The translations under genes were made by a program, and so were the position numbers. Shown here one piece after another: positions 1-8,707 of a stretch of 64,000 nt of DNA (the stretch's first letter is position 1; the number at the start of each line of letters is the position of its first letter). Below the pieces are notes generated by a model. It ran no database searches. It had not been told where the DNA came from and was given only the letters and a program-made list of their open reading frames with translations. Source of the DNA: Larkinella knui (GTDB taxonomy: Bacteria; Bacteroidota; Bacteroidia; Cytophagales; Spirosomataceae); the NCBI RefSeq assembly GCF_003858645.1, contig NZ_RQJP01000006.1, positions 372,001 through 436,000 on the forward strand, written 5' to 3'.

Positions 1-85
1 TGAAATGAACCGGTATTGGTGGAAGGCTCTTCCCAGCACGTTAAAGTACAACCGCATCAAGGGCACCTGGAAGCAATTGTTCTAA
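1..85 (+). CDS. C-terminal end of an unidentified protein (partial)
   Basis: An open frame enters from the left edge and closes with TAA at 83-85. The visible tail is basic and aromatic (NRYWWKALPSTLKYNRIKG, then TWKQLF). It ends 9 bases before the stop of the convergent T9SS-sorted protein. Too little is visible to name a family, and reality as a coding tail is inferred from its composition and the tight convergent packing. Confidence 0.35.
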   Translation, partial: EMNRYWWKALPSTLKYNRIKGTWKQLF

Positions 86-94
86 GCGGTTTTT

Positions 95-1186
95 TCACCG
101 TTTGATTACCTTATTCGAATAAACCCTTCCGCGCGCCGACGTCCGGATCACATACAAACCCGGGGCCAGCTGTTCGTTTCCAATCGCCTGCTCGTGTTCC
201 AAAGCCGCCTTCCCGGCAGCAACTTCCTGAAGAATTCTGCCCTGGCTATCCAGCAACTGAAACGTTGCCGTGGTGGGTTTGCTGCTTTTCAAGACGACCA
301 GAAAGCGGTTTTGCGAGGGGCTTGGGTAAACCGTAACCGATAAGTCCCGGTCATCGATGTGGTCATTTATGCCCGTTAGCAGTTCCCGTTCCACGGCCGG
401 TTCATAGGGCGGAACGGTACCGGGCGTGCCTCCATCAGCGATGAGGGTCACCATATCGAAAACCGTCTCACTGATTCGCTGACCCTTTCGCCACTCTTCA
501 GCCGCCAAAGCAAAGCCGTAGGTTCCGGTTTCGGTGGGAGAATCCCACACCAGCCGACCATCCTGCCGACCAATTTTGAACGTGCCTCTACGCGTTACGT
601 CGTTGGGAAAGGCATAACCCGCAATCGGCAGACTGCCCCGATTACACGCGCCGGTCTGTGGCCGAACCAGGTAATGAACGACACTGTCACCTTCGGAATC
701 CGTGGCAAGAAAATTATACTCCGCTTTTTGATTGACCGTTCCTGTTAAACGGCTGTCAAAATCCTGAAATACGGGTGTGGTGTTGGACTGCGTTGAAACG
801 AACGTTGTCTTTATATAGAAAAGCGTACTGAGCGCATTGGGAATGTTACGGGATTGGGTCCGATTACTGGGAAATGCGGATATGGTCCGGGAGCCGGTTC
901 CATTGCCGTTGTACGTGTGCGTAATACGGTATTCGTTCAACAGAATACCGCCCTTCAGCAGCCGACTGCTGGTCCGGGCTACGCTAACAGGTTCTGCCCC
1001 ATCGTTCAGACAAACCAGAACACTTGTTTCCTGCTGGCCAGCGCCAGAACTTTCCATGTAGAGTTTAACCGTAATTTCGTAAGTTGAAGCAGCGACATTC
1101 CGAACCTGAATGTAGCCACCGATAAGGTGGGTACCCAACACCGGTAATGAGCTAAAAATCAGCAAAAAGGCAGCGATCTTTCTCAT
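95..1186 (-). CDS. Secreted protein with type IX secretion (type A) sorting domain
   Basis: This 363-residue protein has an N-terminal signal peptide (residues 1-18, MRKIAAFLLIFSSLPVLG), then a mature part starting THLIGGYIQ. That start resembles the beta-rich repeats of Bacteroidota gliding-motility-associated surface proteins. The last ~80 residues (from VTVYPSPSQNRF to YSNKVIKR) match the type A C-terminal sorting domain: a VYPSPS opening, LLDSQGRIL in the middle and a LAPGLYVIR strand. It should therefore be exported through Sec and the T9SS and attached to or released from the surface. Its substrate or adhesion role cannot be told from sequence. It is monocistronic, convergent with the partial gene on its left and divergent from the crotonase gene. 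Confidence 0.85.
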   Translation of the reverse strand: MRKIAAFLLIFSSLPVLGTHLIGGYIQVRNVAASTYEITVKLYMESSGAGQQETSVLVCLNDGAEPVSVARTSSRLLKGGILLNEYRITHTYNGNGTGSRTISAFPSNRTQSRNIPNALSTLFYIKTTFVSTQSNTTPVFQDFDSRLTGTVNQKAEYNFLATDSEGDSVVHYLVRPQTGACNRGSLPIAGYAFPNDVTRRGTFKIGRQDGRLVWDSPTETGTYGFALAAEEWRKGQRISETVFDMVTLIADGGTPGTVPPYEPAVERELLTGINDHIDDRDLSVTVYPSPSQNRFLVVLKSSKPTTATFQLLDSQGRILQEVAAGKAALEHEQAIGNEQLAPGLYVIRTSARGRVYSNKVIKR

Positions 1187-1309
1187 GATGAAAGGGAGAA
1201 GGAAATGAGCGGTACTGCCGCAATTGACCCTGGTAATTTTGAAACGGAGAACGCAATTTTGTAGTATTACGAGTGTCCACTATTTCCTACGATTCCTGCC
1301 CGAAACCCC

Positions 1310-2128
1310 ATGCTTTACACACCGCAACAAACGGCCGGTTTTTCAACCTATCGTTTTCGCCATTTGCTGGCGGACCAGAACGACCATGTCCTGACGCTGA
1401 CGCTCAACCGCCCCGAAAAAAAGAACGCCCTGAATCCGGTTCTGCTGAACGAACTGGCCTTTGCCCTGGCTTACGCGCAGTATGAAAATGACGTTTGGCT
1501 GGTAATACTGGCGGCTTCGGGCGACGTATTCTGTGCCGGTATGGATCTGAAAAGCCTGTCGTCGGAGGAAGAAACCGGGCAGACCGTTCCTCCACCCTCC
1601 GGGCCGGTGCGGCTGGGCGAGTTGCTGGCCGGATTGCACAAACCGTGCATTGCGAAGGTGCCGGGACCGGTGTATGCGGGCGGTTTTTTGTTGGTTGGCG
1701 GTTCTACATACGTCGTTGCTGCCGATACGGCCACGTTCAGTTTGCCGGAAGTAAAACGGGGTTTATTTCCATTTCAGGTCCTGGCGGTTTTGCTCGACAT
1801 CATGCCCGCCCGGACGGCTCTCGATCTGTGTCTCCGCGCCCGAACATTGTCGGCAACCGAAGCACAGAAAATTGGTTTGGTAACGGAGATAGTGTCTATA
1901 AACGAATTGGATAATGCTGTTCAACAGCTAGTTAATGAGTTAAAGCAGTATTCGCCGACCGCCATGCAGTTTGGGCTGCGAGCGTATCAGCAACTCAAAA
2001 ACCTGCCACCGGATCAGCAGCAGGCTTTTCTCTACGAACAGTTTCAGCAAATTCAGCAAACCGCCGATGCCAAAGAAGGCCTGGCGGCTTTTCTGGAAAA
2101 GAGAGTGCCGCGGTGGGGCGGGAAATGA
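1310..2128 (+). CDS. Enoyl-CoA hydratase/isomerase (crotonase) family protein
   Basis: The 272-residue product has the crotonase fold. NRPEKKNALNP lies near the N-terminus. The oxyanion-hole segment is VFCAGMDLKSL, followed by the second loop GPVYAGGFLLVGG and the FSLPEVKRGLFP strand. The acidic residue in LPEV aligns with the second catalytic glutamate (Glu164 of rat enoyl-CoA hydratase). The first (Glu144) aligns with leucine in GGFLLV. Crotonases of the methylglutaconyl-CoA hydratase type also lack Glu144, usually with glycine there, so a hydratase, isomerase or lyase role on an acyl-CoA is likely but the substrate is open. The gene stands alone, divergent from the T9SS protein. The start is the first ATG of the frame. 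Confidence 0.85.
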   Translation: MLYTPQQTAGFSTYRFRHLLADQNDHVLTLTLNRPEKKNALNPVLLNELAFALAYAQYENDVWLVILAASGDVFCAGMDLKSLSSEEETGQTVPPPSGPVRLGELLAGLHKPCIAKVPGPVYAGGFLLVGGSTYVVAADTATFSLPEVKRGLFPFQVLAVLLDIMPARTALDLCLRARTLSATEAQKIGLVTEIVSINELDNAVQQLVNELKQYSPTAMQFGLRAYQQLKNLPPDQQQAFLYEQFQQIQQTADAKEGLAAFLEKRVPRWGGK

Positions 2129-2318
2129 ATGCCTTACGGGGCCACTTGGCCGACATTCTGATTAGAAGACCCGGATGAGTTCCCAATCCGCTCAACGGCT
2201 TGCTATACTTTTTTGGTTATTACCCTTGTAGAACCTGTTCCGGTCCTTTATCTTGTCCTACTTTCAGCCGCTTTGTTATCGGACTAAAAAATACCAGTTA
2301 AAGCGTAACTCCACTAAA

Positions 2319-2573
2319 ATGTTTTCAAGTAAAGACTACTCTAAAATGACACTTGATGAATTAGTGTCCGAAGAGAAAAAATTGAAATCACAAAAAACGA
2401 TACTTGCGGTATTTATCGGTTTCATAGTTGGCATTGCTATTTATTCGGCTACCAATAAGGGCTTCTTGCTGCCTGTTATTTTGCTGATTTTTTCTTTTCT
2501 GATTGGGTCCAGCTATTCAAAAAACCTGAAAGGCATTCAAGCGGAAATCAACCGCCGGGATCCGGTTCGTTGA
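2319..2573 (+). CDS. Small membrane protein with two helices
   Basis: The 84-residue product starts MFSSKDYSKMTLDELVSEEK. A short charged helix is followed by two hydrophobic segments (about residues 25-43 and 49-64) and a basic tail. Small proteins with an MTLDELV-type opening and two helices are common in Bacteroidota but have no known role. The frame stays open upstream only to a TTG codon at 2253, and the 22 extra residues look non-coding, so the ATG at 2319 was chosen. Confidence 0.6.
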   Translation: MFSSKDYSKMTLDELVSEEKKLKSQKTILAVFIGFIVGIAIYSATNKGFLLPVILLIFSFLIGSSYSKNLKGIQAEINRRDPVR

Positions 2574-2651
2574 TTGGTTCGGCAGGGGTAGGCGGTTTCC
2601 TGGCAGCCGGGGAAATGCCCCGATGGAGCAGCTATTTTAAAGTACGTCCTT

Positions 2652-3110
2652 CTACAAATCCGGACAGCCTTCCCGCCTTCGGGTATCGATAATGGCCTGA
2701 ATTTTCCAGCCGTCGTTCAGTTTCACCAACGTAAATACATTGACGCCACAATGGCTTTTCTGACCGTTGAAATAGAAAACGTACGGCGTCCAGGCGATGG
2801 CCAATTCAGCGTCGATCTTCACCTCATACGCCGAAAGCCGCTCATCGAGTGCGCCCGGTTTTTGCTTGTCAACCGACGCGACAAAGTTGGGAATCGATTC
2901 GTTCCGCACACTGACGACACCTTCCTTGTTTTTAGCGATGCTCTGCAAGGAGGCCGTTGGCGCAAAAACCGCCTTAAAGAGTGTGGTATCGGCTTTTCGC
3001 ATACCGTCGAATAGTTGGGTGATGGCGGCACGGACCGCTTTTTCGTCGTTGCTTTGGGCAAAAACCGCCGAAACCGGAAGTAAGAACAAGACTAGTAAAA
3101 CAGTTTTCAT
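2652..3110 (-). CDS. Secreted NTF2-like (SnoaL-type) protein
   Basis: The 152-residue product has a signal peptide (MKTVLLVLFLLPVSAVFA) and a mature NTF2-like fold. A helix (VRAAITQLFDGMRKADTTL) is followed by the strand pattern of nuclear transport factor 2/ketosteroid isomerase-like domains, ending HCGVNVFTLVKLNDGWKI and a DTRRR tail. Members are often annotated as lumazine-binding or SnoaL-like periplasmic proteins. No catalytic residue can be assigned. It overlaps the upstream PLDc_N gene by four bases (ATGA), so the two are translationally coupled. Confidence 0.75.
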   Translation of the reverse strand: MKTVLLVLFLLPVSAVFAQSNDEKAVRAAITQLFDGMRKADTTLFKAVFAPTASLQSIAKNKEGVVSVRNESIPNFVASVDKQKPGALDERLSAYEVKIDAELAIAWTPYVFYFNGQKSHCGVNVFTLVKLNDGWKIQAIIDTRRREGCPDL

Positions 3111-3328
3111 TCGATTCGTTGGTTACGGCCAATCATGGCATACAACAGAACACCTACGATATTCAGACAGAGCACGACAATAACCCAGATGAGCTTATCG
3201 GTGGACTGACGAAACTCGCTACGAAGAATATCGATTAAGGCAATGACGGGGATGAGAACCGGAATAAGCAAGAACAGTAGCAAAAATACAAATTCCGTAC
3301 CGGCCAGAGTATCTAAAAACGCGATCAT
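3107..3328 (-). CDS. PLDc N-terminal-like small membrane protein
   Basis: The 73-residue product has two membrane helices (about residues 12-34 and 45-65) joined by DILRSEFRQSTDKLIW. That linker and the final YAMIGRNQR match the PLDc_N domain, a two-helix module found at the N-terminus of cardiolipin synthases and as a free-standing small protein. No phospholipase HKD motif is present, so it is not an enzyme alone. It is the first gene of a two-gene unit with the NTF2-like protein. Confidence 0.75.
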   Translation of the reverse strand: MIAFLDTLAGTEFVFLLLFLLIPVLIPVIALIDILRSEFRQSTDKLIWVIVVLCLNIVGVLLYAMIGRNQRIE

Positions 3329-3401
3329 GGTGTGAAATCAGTATGATTCGGGAGCGATCAAAAAAGGTGACACGGTTTTGCGTCGTGTCACCCTCCGTCT
3401 T

Positions 3402-4742
3402 TTAAATATACTGATTGATAATCATCTCATACAATTCCTGCTTGCCGCTGATCTGCTTCGGTTCGCCGTTGGCCAGGGCAAATTCACGCAAATCTTCCAG
3501 CGTCAGTTCGCCTTTTTCGAAACGGGCCCCTTCGCCACTGTCGTAGCTGGCGTAGCGGTCGGCGCGCAGTTGCTTATACTTTGATTTGCTCAGGATGGTT
3601 TCGGCCACGATGGCCGCCCGGGCAAAGGCATCCATGCCGCCAATGTGCGCAATGAAAATATCGTCCAGATCGGTCGAATTCCGGCGGGTTTTGGCATCGA
3701 AGTTCACCCCGCCCGATTTCAAACCACCCGCTTCCAGAATCACCAGCATGGCTTCCGTTAGTTCATAAAGATCGATGGGAAACTGGTCGGTATCCCAGCC
3801 GTTCTGGTAATCACCGCGGTTGGCGTCAATGCTGCCGAGCATGTTGTTGTCGGCGGCAACCTGCAACTCGTGCGCGAACGTGTGGCTGGCGAGCGTCGCA
3901 TGGTTGGTTTCGATGTTCAGCTCAAAATCATCCTGCAAACCGTATTTATTCAGGAAACCGGCTACCGTAGCGGCATCGAAATCATACTGGTGTTTGGTCG
4001 GTTCCATCGGTTTCGGTTCGATATAGAACGCGCCTTTGAAACCTTGTTTACGGGCATAATCGCGCGAAATCGTCAGGAAGCGGGCGAGGTGTTCCTGCTC
4101 CCGTTTCATGTTGGTATTCAACAGCGACATATAGCCTTCGCGACCGCCCCAGAACGTGTAGCCCGAACCGCCGAGTTCAATCGTGGCGTCGATGGCGTTC
4201 TTGACCTGCCAGCCGCCGTGGGCCAGCACGTGAAAATCGGGGTTGGTCGATGCACCATTCATATACCGGGCGTGCGAGAACAGGTTGGCTGTTCCCCAGA
4301 GCAGTTGCACCCCGCTGGCCTGCTGCTTCTGTTTGGCATAATCGACTATCTTCCGGAAGTTGCTTTCAAACTCGGCGTTGGAATTGCCTTCGGGCGCAAC
4401 GTCGGTGTCGTGAAAGCAATAGTATTCCATGCCCATTTTGGTAATGAACTCAAAAGCCGCATCCATTTTTTCGAAAGCAGCCCCCAATGGGTCAGCGTTG
4501 GTGCTCCAGGGAAATAGTTTGACACCCGGACCGAACGGGTCGGCACCCGTACCGCAGAAGGTATGCCAGTAAGCGACCGCAAACCGGAACAATTCATTCA
4601 TCGGTTTTCCCAGAATTGTGCGGTTTTGGTCATACCATTTAAACGCCAGTGGATTATCCGATTCGCGGCCTTCGTAAGGAATGGGGCCGTTTACGAACGG
4701 AAAATACGTTTTGTCGCCCAGTGTGAGGTTCAGTTTTGACAT
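3402..4742 (-). CDS. xylA: Xylose isomerase
   Basis: The 446-residue enzyme interconverts D-xylose and D-xylulose (and glucose/fructose) in the cytoplasm with two divalent metals. Diagnostic motifs are all visible: the catalytic histidine in [11 protein letters not shown] (His111), the [14 protein letters not shown] loop (191-204), the metal ligand in [11 protein letters not shown] (Glu242), [12 protein letters not shown] (276-287) and the metal-binding GSIDANRGD (303-311). The length fits the longer class II isomerases (about 440 residues). No xylulokinase or transporter gene is adjacent, so the pathway partners lie elsewhere. It is followed by the small PLDc_N unit on the same strand but separated by about 70 bases. 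Confidence 0.97.
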   Translation of the reverse strand: MSKLNLTLGDKTYFPFVNGPIPYEGRESDNPLAFKWYDQNRTILGKPMNELFRFAVAYWHTFCGTGADPFGPGVKLFPWSTNADPLGAAFEKMDAAFEFITKMGMEYYCFHDTDVAPEGNSNAEFESNFRKIVDYAKQKQQASGVQLLWGTANLFSHARYMNGASTNPDFHVLAHGGWQVKNAIDATIELGGSGYTFWGGREGYMSLLNTNMKREQEHLARFLTISRDYARKQGFKGAFYIEPKPMEPTKHQYDFDAATVAGFLNKYGLQDDFELNIETNHATLASHTFAHELQVAADNNMLGSIDANRGDYQNGWDTDQFPIDLYELTEAMLVILEAGGLKSGGVNFDAKTRRNSTDLDDIFIAHIGGMDAFARAAIVAETILSKSKYKQLRADRYASYDSGEGARFEKGELTLEDLREFALANGEPKQISGKQELYEMIINQYI

Positions 4743-4857
4743 GATAAGTTGCGATTGAAACTAGTACTACTTCAAAATCCACTTCTCCGGAGAGATACCA
4801 AGTGGTGAAAGGCAGGAGTCAGCCAAATATCCTCTATGGAATGATTTAAAGGGACAT

Positions 4858-4890
4858 AAAAAAGCCGGAAGCTGCAGACAGCTTCCGGCT
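4858..4890 (-). terminator. Intrinsic terminator after accC
   Basis: A perfect 12-bp stem (AGCCGGAAGCTG and its complement, loop CAGA) at 4863-4890 is followed, read on the minus strand, by a run of six T. It lies 30 bases after the accC stop and should end the lipid/translation operon. Confidence 0.85.
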
Positions 4891-4894
4891 TTCC

Positions 4895-4917
4895 GTACCC
4901 ACGGACTTTAGTCCGTG
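4895..4917. repeat. Dispersed palindromic repeat, copy 1
   Basis: The unit is GTACC followed by CACGGACTTTAGTCCGTG. The second part folds as ACGGACT-TT-AGTCCGT. Near-identical units occur at 21978-22000 (plus), 22044-22066 (minus) and 50505-50527 (plus). This copy sits between the accC stop and its terminator. Confidence 0.8.
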
Positions 4918-4920
4918 TTG

Positions 4921-6267
4921 TTACTTTAACGTACTGAAATCAAATCCATCCAAAAACGAGGTGGTGAATTCACCCGACTGGAATTTGGGATCGTCCATCA
5001 GCTTGATGTGGAACGGAATGGTGGTTTTGATGCCTTCGATGACGACTTCCTGCAAGGCCCGTTTCATTCGCGTAATCACTTCCTCGCGCGATTGCCCCGA
5101 TACGATCAGCTTGGCGATCATCGAATCGTAGTTCGGTGGAATGGTGTAACCACTGTACACGTGGCTATCGATGCGAATACCGTGTCCGCCGGGAAAATGC
5201 AGGTTGGTGATCTTGCCCGGTGACGGACGGAACCCGTTGGCGGGGTCTTCCGCGTTGATGCGGCACTCCATCGCGTAAATCTTCGGCGTGTAGTTTTTTC
5301 CGGAAATGGGCGCCCCGGCTGCCACTTTGATCTGTTCCTTAATCAGGTCAAAATCAGTTACTTCCTCCGTTATGGGGTGCTCCACCTGAATCCGGGTGTT
5401 CATCTCCATGAAGTAGAAGTCGCCGTGTTTGTCGACCAGAAACTCAACCGTTCCGGCCCCTTCGTAGCCGATGGCCGATGCGCCTTTGATGGCGGCTTCG
5501 CCCATCCGTTCGCGCAATTCGGAACTGACAACGGGTGAGGGTGTTTCTTCGACCAGTTTCTGGTGCCGACGCTGAATGGAACAATCGCGCTCCGACAGGT
5601 GACAAACTTTGCCGTATTGATCGCCAACGATCTGGATTTCGATGTGGCGCGGTTCTTCTACGTATTTTTCCAGATAAAGGCCGTCGTTGCCAAAGGCCGC
5701 TCCGGATTCCATCTTGGCATCGAGCCAGGCTTTTTCAAATTCCAGCTCGCTTTTGATGATCCGCATGCCGCGGCCACCGCCCCCGGCCGTAGCCTTGACA
5801 ATAACCGGATAACCCATGTCGGCAGCCAGTCGTTTCCCTTCTTCCACCGACTCCAGCAACCCTTCCGAACCCGGAATAACCGGCACACCGGCAGCTCTCA
5901 TCGTAGCTTTGGCCGTGGCTTTGTCGCCCATCGCGTTGATTTGCTCGGCAGTGGCCCCAATAAACTTAATACCGTAATCGGTGCAGATTTGCGAAAATTC
6001 GGCGTTTTCGGAAAGGAAGCCGTAGCCGGGGTGAATGGCGTCGGCGCTGGTGACTTCAGCGGCAGAGATAATACTGGGAATATTGAGATAGGATTGGCGG
6101 CTCGGCGGTGGACCGATGCAAACGGCCTCATCGGCAAACCGCACATGCAGGCTGTCGCGGTCGGCCGTCGAATAAACCGCCACTGTCTTGATGCCCATCT
6201 CGCGGCACGTCCGGATAATCCGCAACGCAATTTCGCCCCGATTGGCAATTAGGATTTTCTTGAACAT
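4921..6267 (-). CDS. accC: Acetyl-CoA carboxylase, biotin carboxylase subunit
   Basis: The 448-residue enzyme carboxylates the biotin on AccB using ATP and bicarbonate, the first half-reaction of malonyl-CoA synthesis. It starts [16 protein letters not shown], the typical N-terminus. The ATP-grasp glycine loop AGGGGRGM is at 161-168 and the catalytic segment [11 protein letters not shown] at 288-298. The frame stays open 19 codons further upstream, but that stretch is read from the inverted repeat and was excluded. It is the last gene of the DUF177-rpmF-plsX-fabH-efp-accB-accC unit. The carboxyltransferase genes are not in the window. Confidence 0.97.
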   Translation of the reverse strand: MFKKILIANRGEIALRIIRTCREMGIKTVAVYSTADRDSLHVRFADEAVCIGPPPSRQSYLNIPSIISAAEVTSADAIHPGYGFLSENAEFSQICTDYGIKFIGATAEQINAMGDKATAKATMRAAGVPVIPGSEGLLESVEEGKRLAADMGYPVIVKATAGGGGRGMRIIKSELEFEKAWLDAKMESGAAFGNDGLYLEKYVEEPRHIEIQIVGDQYGKVCHLSERDCSIQRRHQKLVEETPSPVVSSELRERMGEAAIKGASAIGYEGAGTVEFLVDKHGDFYFMEMNTRIQVEHPITEEVTDFDLIKEQIKVAAGAPISGKNYTPKIYAMECRINAEDPANGFRPSPGKITNLHFPGGHGIRIDSHVYSGYTIPPNYDSMIAKLIVSGQSREEVITRMKRALQEVVIEGIKTTIPFHIKLMDDPKFQSGEFTTSFLDGFDFSTLK

Positions 6268-6276
6268 ATATTTTTG

Positions 6277-6369
6277 AATGAGTGAATGAGTGATTGAGTG
6301 AATGAGTGAATAAAAATTAAGCAAGCCCGTTTTTATTCACTCATTCACTCAATCACTCATTCACTCATT
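6277..6369. repeat. Perfect 40-bp inverted repeat between accB and accC
   Basis: The arms at 6277-6316 and 6330-6369 are perfect reverse complements of 40 bases around a 13-base loop. Each arm is made of an 8-base word, GAATGAGT, repeated about four times with small changes, ending in AATAAAAA. The right arm runs into the accB stop codon (6368-6370) and the left arm ends 9 bases before the accC start. In mRNA it would form a very long hairpin between two genes whose products act in fixed ratio. Confidence 0.95.
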
Positions 6370-6841
6370 AGATAGGTTCTACGAGGAATAACGGTTGATC
6401 GTATTCAACCGGTGTGGCATTTTCGACCAGGACTTTGACAATCCGGCCCGCGACTTCGGACTCGATTTCATTGAAGAGCTTCATGGCTTCGATGATACAG
6501 ACGGTTTTTCCCGGTTTCACTTCGTCACCAATTTCCACAAACGAATCGGAGTCTGGGCCCGCCGAGCGGTAGAACGTTCCGATCATCGGTGATTTGATGG
6601 TGAGGAGGTTCGAGGTATCCGCTTTGGGTGCCGGAGCAGTCGGCGTGGGCGTTGAAACCGCCGACTGAGCTGCGGGTGCGGGTGGTTGCGGTGCCGGTTG
6701 TGCAACGGGCTGAGCCGAAGCAACCGGAGTCTGACCGTAGCGTTTTACGTTCAGCTTCAGTTCGTTGGTTTCAATACTGACCTCATCGAGCCCCGATTGG
6801 GCGATAAAGTCAATAAGATTCTGAATGTCTTTCGTGTCCAT
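6368..6841 (-). CDS. accB: Acetyl-CoA carboxylase biotin carboxyl carrier protein
   Basis: The 157-residue carrier holds biotin and shuttles the carboxyl group between AccC and the carboxyltransferase. The N-terminus MDTKDIQNLIDFIAQSG is typical, followed by an Ala/Pro-rich linker (about 38-75) and the biotinyl domain with the acceptor lysine in IIEAMKLFNEIE (Lys121). The preceding 19 open codons (encoding an Ile/His-rich stretch) come from an inverted repeat and were left out. It lies immediately upstream of accC, with the 40-bp inverted repeat filling the gap. Confidence 0.96.
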   Translation of the reverse strand: MDTKDIQNLIDFIAQSGLDEVSIETNELKLNVKRYGQTPVASAQPVAQPAPQPPAPAAQSAVSTPTPTAPAPKADTSNLLTIKSPMIGTFYRSAGPDSDSFVEIGDEVKPGKTVCIIEAMKLFNEIESEVAGRIVKVLVENATPVEYDQPLFLVEPI

Positions 6842-6848
6842 TTCTTTT

Positions 6849-6921
6849 GGAATGATGAACGATGAACAATGAATGTGAATGAATAAGGCCGAACCCATTC
6901 ATCATTCATCGTTCATCATCC
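6849..6921. repeat. Imperfect inverted repeat between efp and accB
   Basis: The arms at about 6849-6874 and 6897-6921 pair with two mismatches and one bulge. A 15-base identical core reads ATGATGAACGATGAA, a run of GATGAAC-type words. It spans the gap between the efp stop (6924) and the accB start (6841), echoing the accB-accC repeat with a different word. Confidence 0.75.
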
Positions 6922-6923
6922 TT

Positions 6924-7487
6924 TTATTTTACTCGTTCAACATAATCGTGGGTACGCGTGTCGACCCGGATTTTATCCCCCTGTTCGATAAACAGCGGTA
7001 CCATGATGGTGGCTCCGGTGCTCACTTCGACTTTCTTTTTGGCGCTGTTGGCCGTATCGCCCCGGATACCCGGTTCTGAATACGTTACTTCCAGCTCCAC
7101 AAATGGGGGCAATTCGCAGGTTAAAGGCGTGTCGGTTTCGGCGTTGATCAAAATTTCAACTTCCTGACCTTCTTTCATCAAATCGGCCCCTTCCACTATT
7201 TTCTCGGTCAGGTTAATCTGATCGAACGTTTCATTATCCATGAAGTTGTAACCAGCTTCATCTTTATACAGAAACTGAAATTTCCGGCGTTCAACCCGCA
7301 CCGGATAAATCGTTACCCCCGCGTTGAAGGTATTGTCCAGTACTTTACCCGAAGTCAGGCTTTTCAGTTTCGTCCGTACGAATGCGCCACCCTTACCGGG
7401 CTTAACATGTTGAAATTCAGTGATTTGGAACAGATCGTGATTGAATTGAATAACGAGTCCGTTCCGAAGATCTGCGGTCGTTGCCAT
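6924..7487 (-). CDS. efp: Translation elongation factor P
   Basis: The 187-residue factor relieves ribosome stalling at polyproline by binding between the P and E sites. The sequence runs from MATTADLRNGLVI through the KOW-like domain with the exposed lysine in VKPGKGGAFVR (Lys32, equivalent to Lys34 of E. coli EF-P). The two OB domains follow, ending GDKIRVDTRTHDYVERVK. A lysine at the loop tip would fit modification, but no EpmA/EpmB gene is visible here. It lies between fabH and accB in the lipid operon, an order I recognise as common in Bacteroidota. Confidence 0.97.
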   Translation of the reverse strand: MATTADLRNGLVIQFNHDLFQITEFQHVKPGKGGAFVRTKLKSLTSGKVLDNTFNAGVTIYPVRVERRKFQFLYKDEAGYNFMDNETFDQINLTEKIVEGADLMKEGQEVEILINAETDTPLTCELPPFVELEVTYSEPGIRGDTANSAKKKVEVSTGATIMVPLFIEQGDKIRVDTRTHDYVERVK

Positions 7488-7591
7488 GATTTTGAACTAT
7501 GATTATACTGATTTTACTGATTGACTATGATGCTGGCGTTACGTGATCGATCCGACTTTTTTAGCCTGACTGATCCTTCTAATCACCTGAC

Positions 7592-8578
7592 TCATAGTGC
7601 CCATTTCACATAGATCGCGCCCCAGGTGAATCCTCCGCCAAAAGCGGCCAGAACCAGGTTATCGCCTTTTTTCAACTGCGATTCATAGTCGAACAGGCAA
7701 AGCGGGATGGTGGCTGCGGTGGTATTGCCGTATTTATGGATATTCAGCATGACCCGGTCCATGCCCAGGCCCATGCGGTTTGCGGTGGCTTCAATGATCC
7801 GTTTGTTGGCCTGATGGGGCACCAGCCAGGCCACATCGCTGCCTTTCAGGTGGTTGCGCTCCATGATTTCGGCAGAAACATCGGCCATATTCTTGACCGC
7901 AAATTTAAACACCGACGGGCCGTCCTGGTAGACGTAATGCCAGCGTTTGTCGATCGTTTCGTGGGTGGGTGGGTAACGGCTTCCGCCCGCTTTCTGAACC
8001 AGATGGTTCTGCCCGGCACCGTCGGAGCGAATGATGGAATCCATAATACCGTTGTCTTCCGTAGTGGGTTCGAGCAGAACCGCACCGGCTCCATCGCCGA
8101 ATAATACGCAGGTGGTCCGGTCGGTATAATCGACAATGGCCGACATCTTATCAGCACCTACCACAATTACTTTCTTGTATTTGCCGGTTTCAATAAACTG
8201 GGAGCCAATCGTTAGGGCGTATAAAAAACCCGAACAGGCCGCCTGAATATCGAAGCTGCCGACGGCCCGGATACCGGTCATATCACAAATCAGGTTGGCC
8301 GTTGACGGAAAAACATAATCAGGCGTTGTGGTGGCGCAAATCAGTAATTCGACTTCCTCCGGTGCCGTGCCGGTTTTTGCCAGCAACCCGCCAACTGCTT
8401 TGGCGGCCATGTGCGACGTGCCCAGGCCTTCGCCTTTCAAAATATGCCGTTCTTTGATACCGGTGCGGCTGGTGATCCATTCGTCACTGGTATCCACCAT
8501 TTTTTCCAACTCCGCGTTGGTCAGGATGTAGTCCGGCACATATCCGTATACGCCTGTAATTGCCGCTCTACTGTTCAT
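7592..8578 (-). CDS. fabH: 3-oxoacyl-ACP synthase III (KAS III)
   Basis: The 328-residue enzyme starts fatty acid elongation by condensing acetyl- or branched acyl-CoA with malonyl-ACP. The Cys-His-Asn triad is visible: Cys115 in [11 protein letters not shown], His255 in [10 protein letters not shown] and Asn285 in [24 protein letters not shown] near the N-terminus is also diagnostic. The start MNSRAAITG was preferred over an ATG five codons upstream because the added residues (MYPPS) are atypical. It follows plsX and precedes efp. Confidence 0.96.
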   Translation of the reverse strand: MNSRAAITGVYGYVPDYILTNAELEKMVDTSDEWITSRTGIKERHILKGEGLGTSHMAAKAVGGLLAKTGTAPEEVELLICATTTPDYVFPSTANLICDMTGIRAVGSFDIQAACSGFLYALTIGSQFIETGKYKKVIVVGADKMSAIVDYTDRTTCVLFGDGAGAVLLEPTTEDNGIMDSIIRSDGAGQNHLVQKAGGSRYPPTHETIDKRWHYVYQDGPSVFKFAVKNMADVSAEIMERNHLKGSDVAWLVPHQANKRIIEATANRMGLGMDRVMLNIHKYGNTTAATIPLCLFDYESQLKKGDNLVLAAFGGGFTWGAIYVKWAL

Positions 8579-8707
8579 ACTCGGGGGGTACAATCAAAAT
8601 GATAGACAAAAGTAACCAAACATGTGACCAGAGAGTTGCTGTGGGGCAAGGTAAACATACCGGTTTCGCTAGTCTTTTTTCTCATGTCTATTGTCTCCTG
8701 TCTTATT

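Noticed and set aside
1234-1241. TAATTTTG as promoter of the crotonase gene
   Set aside because: It matches the -7 consensus, but the only nearby TTG is eight bases upstream, far too close, and a second look-alike follows at 1254; not enough to choose.
6268-6324. Longer AccC with 19 extra N-terminal residues
   Set aside because: The added codons are read from the inverted repeat (Ser/His/Ile words), while [12 protein letters not shown] is the conserved start of the family.
6277-6369. Short CRISPR-like array, because of the repeated 8-base words
   Set aside because: There are no spacers of constant size, the words are contiguous, and the two halves are reverse complements; it is an inverted repeat.
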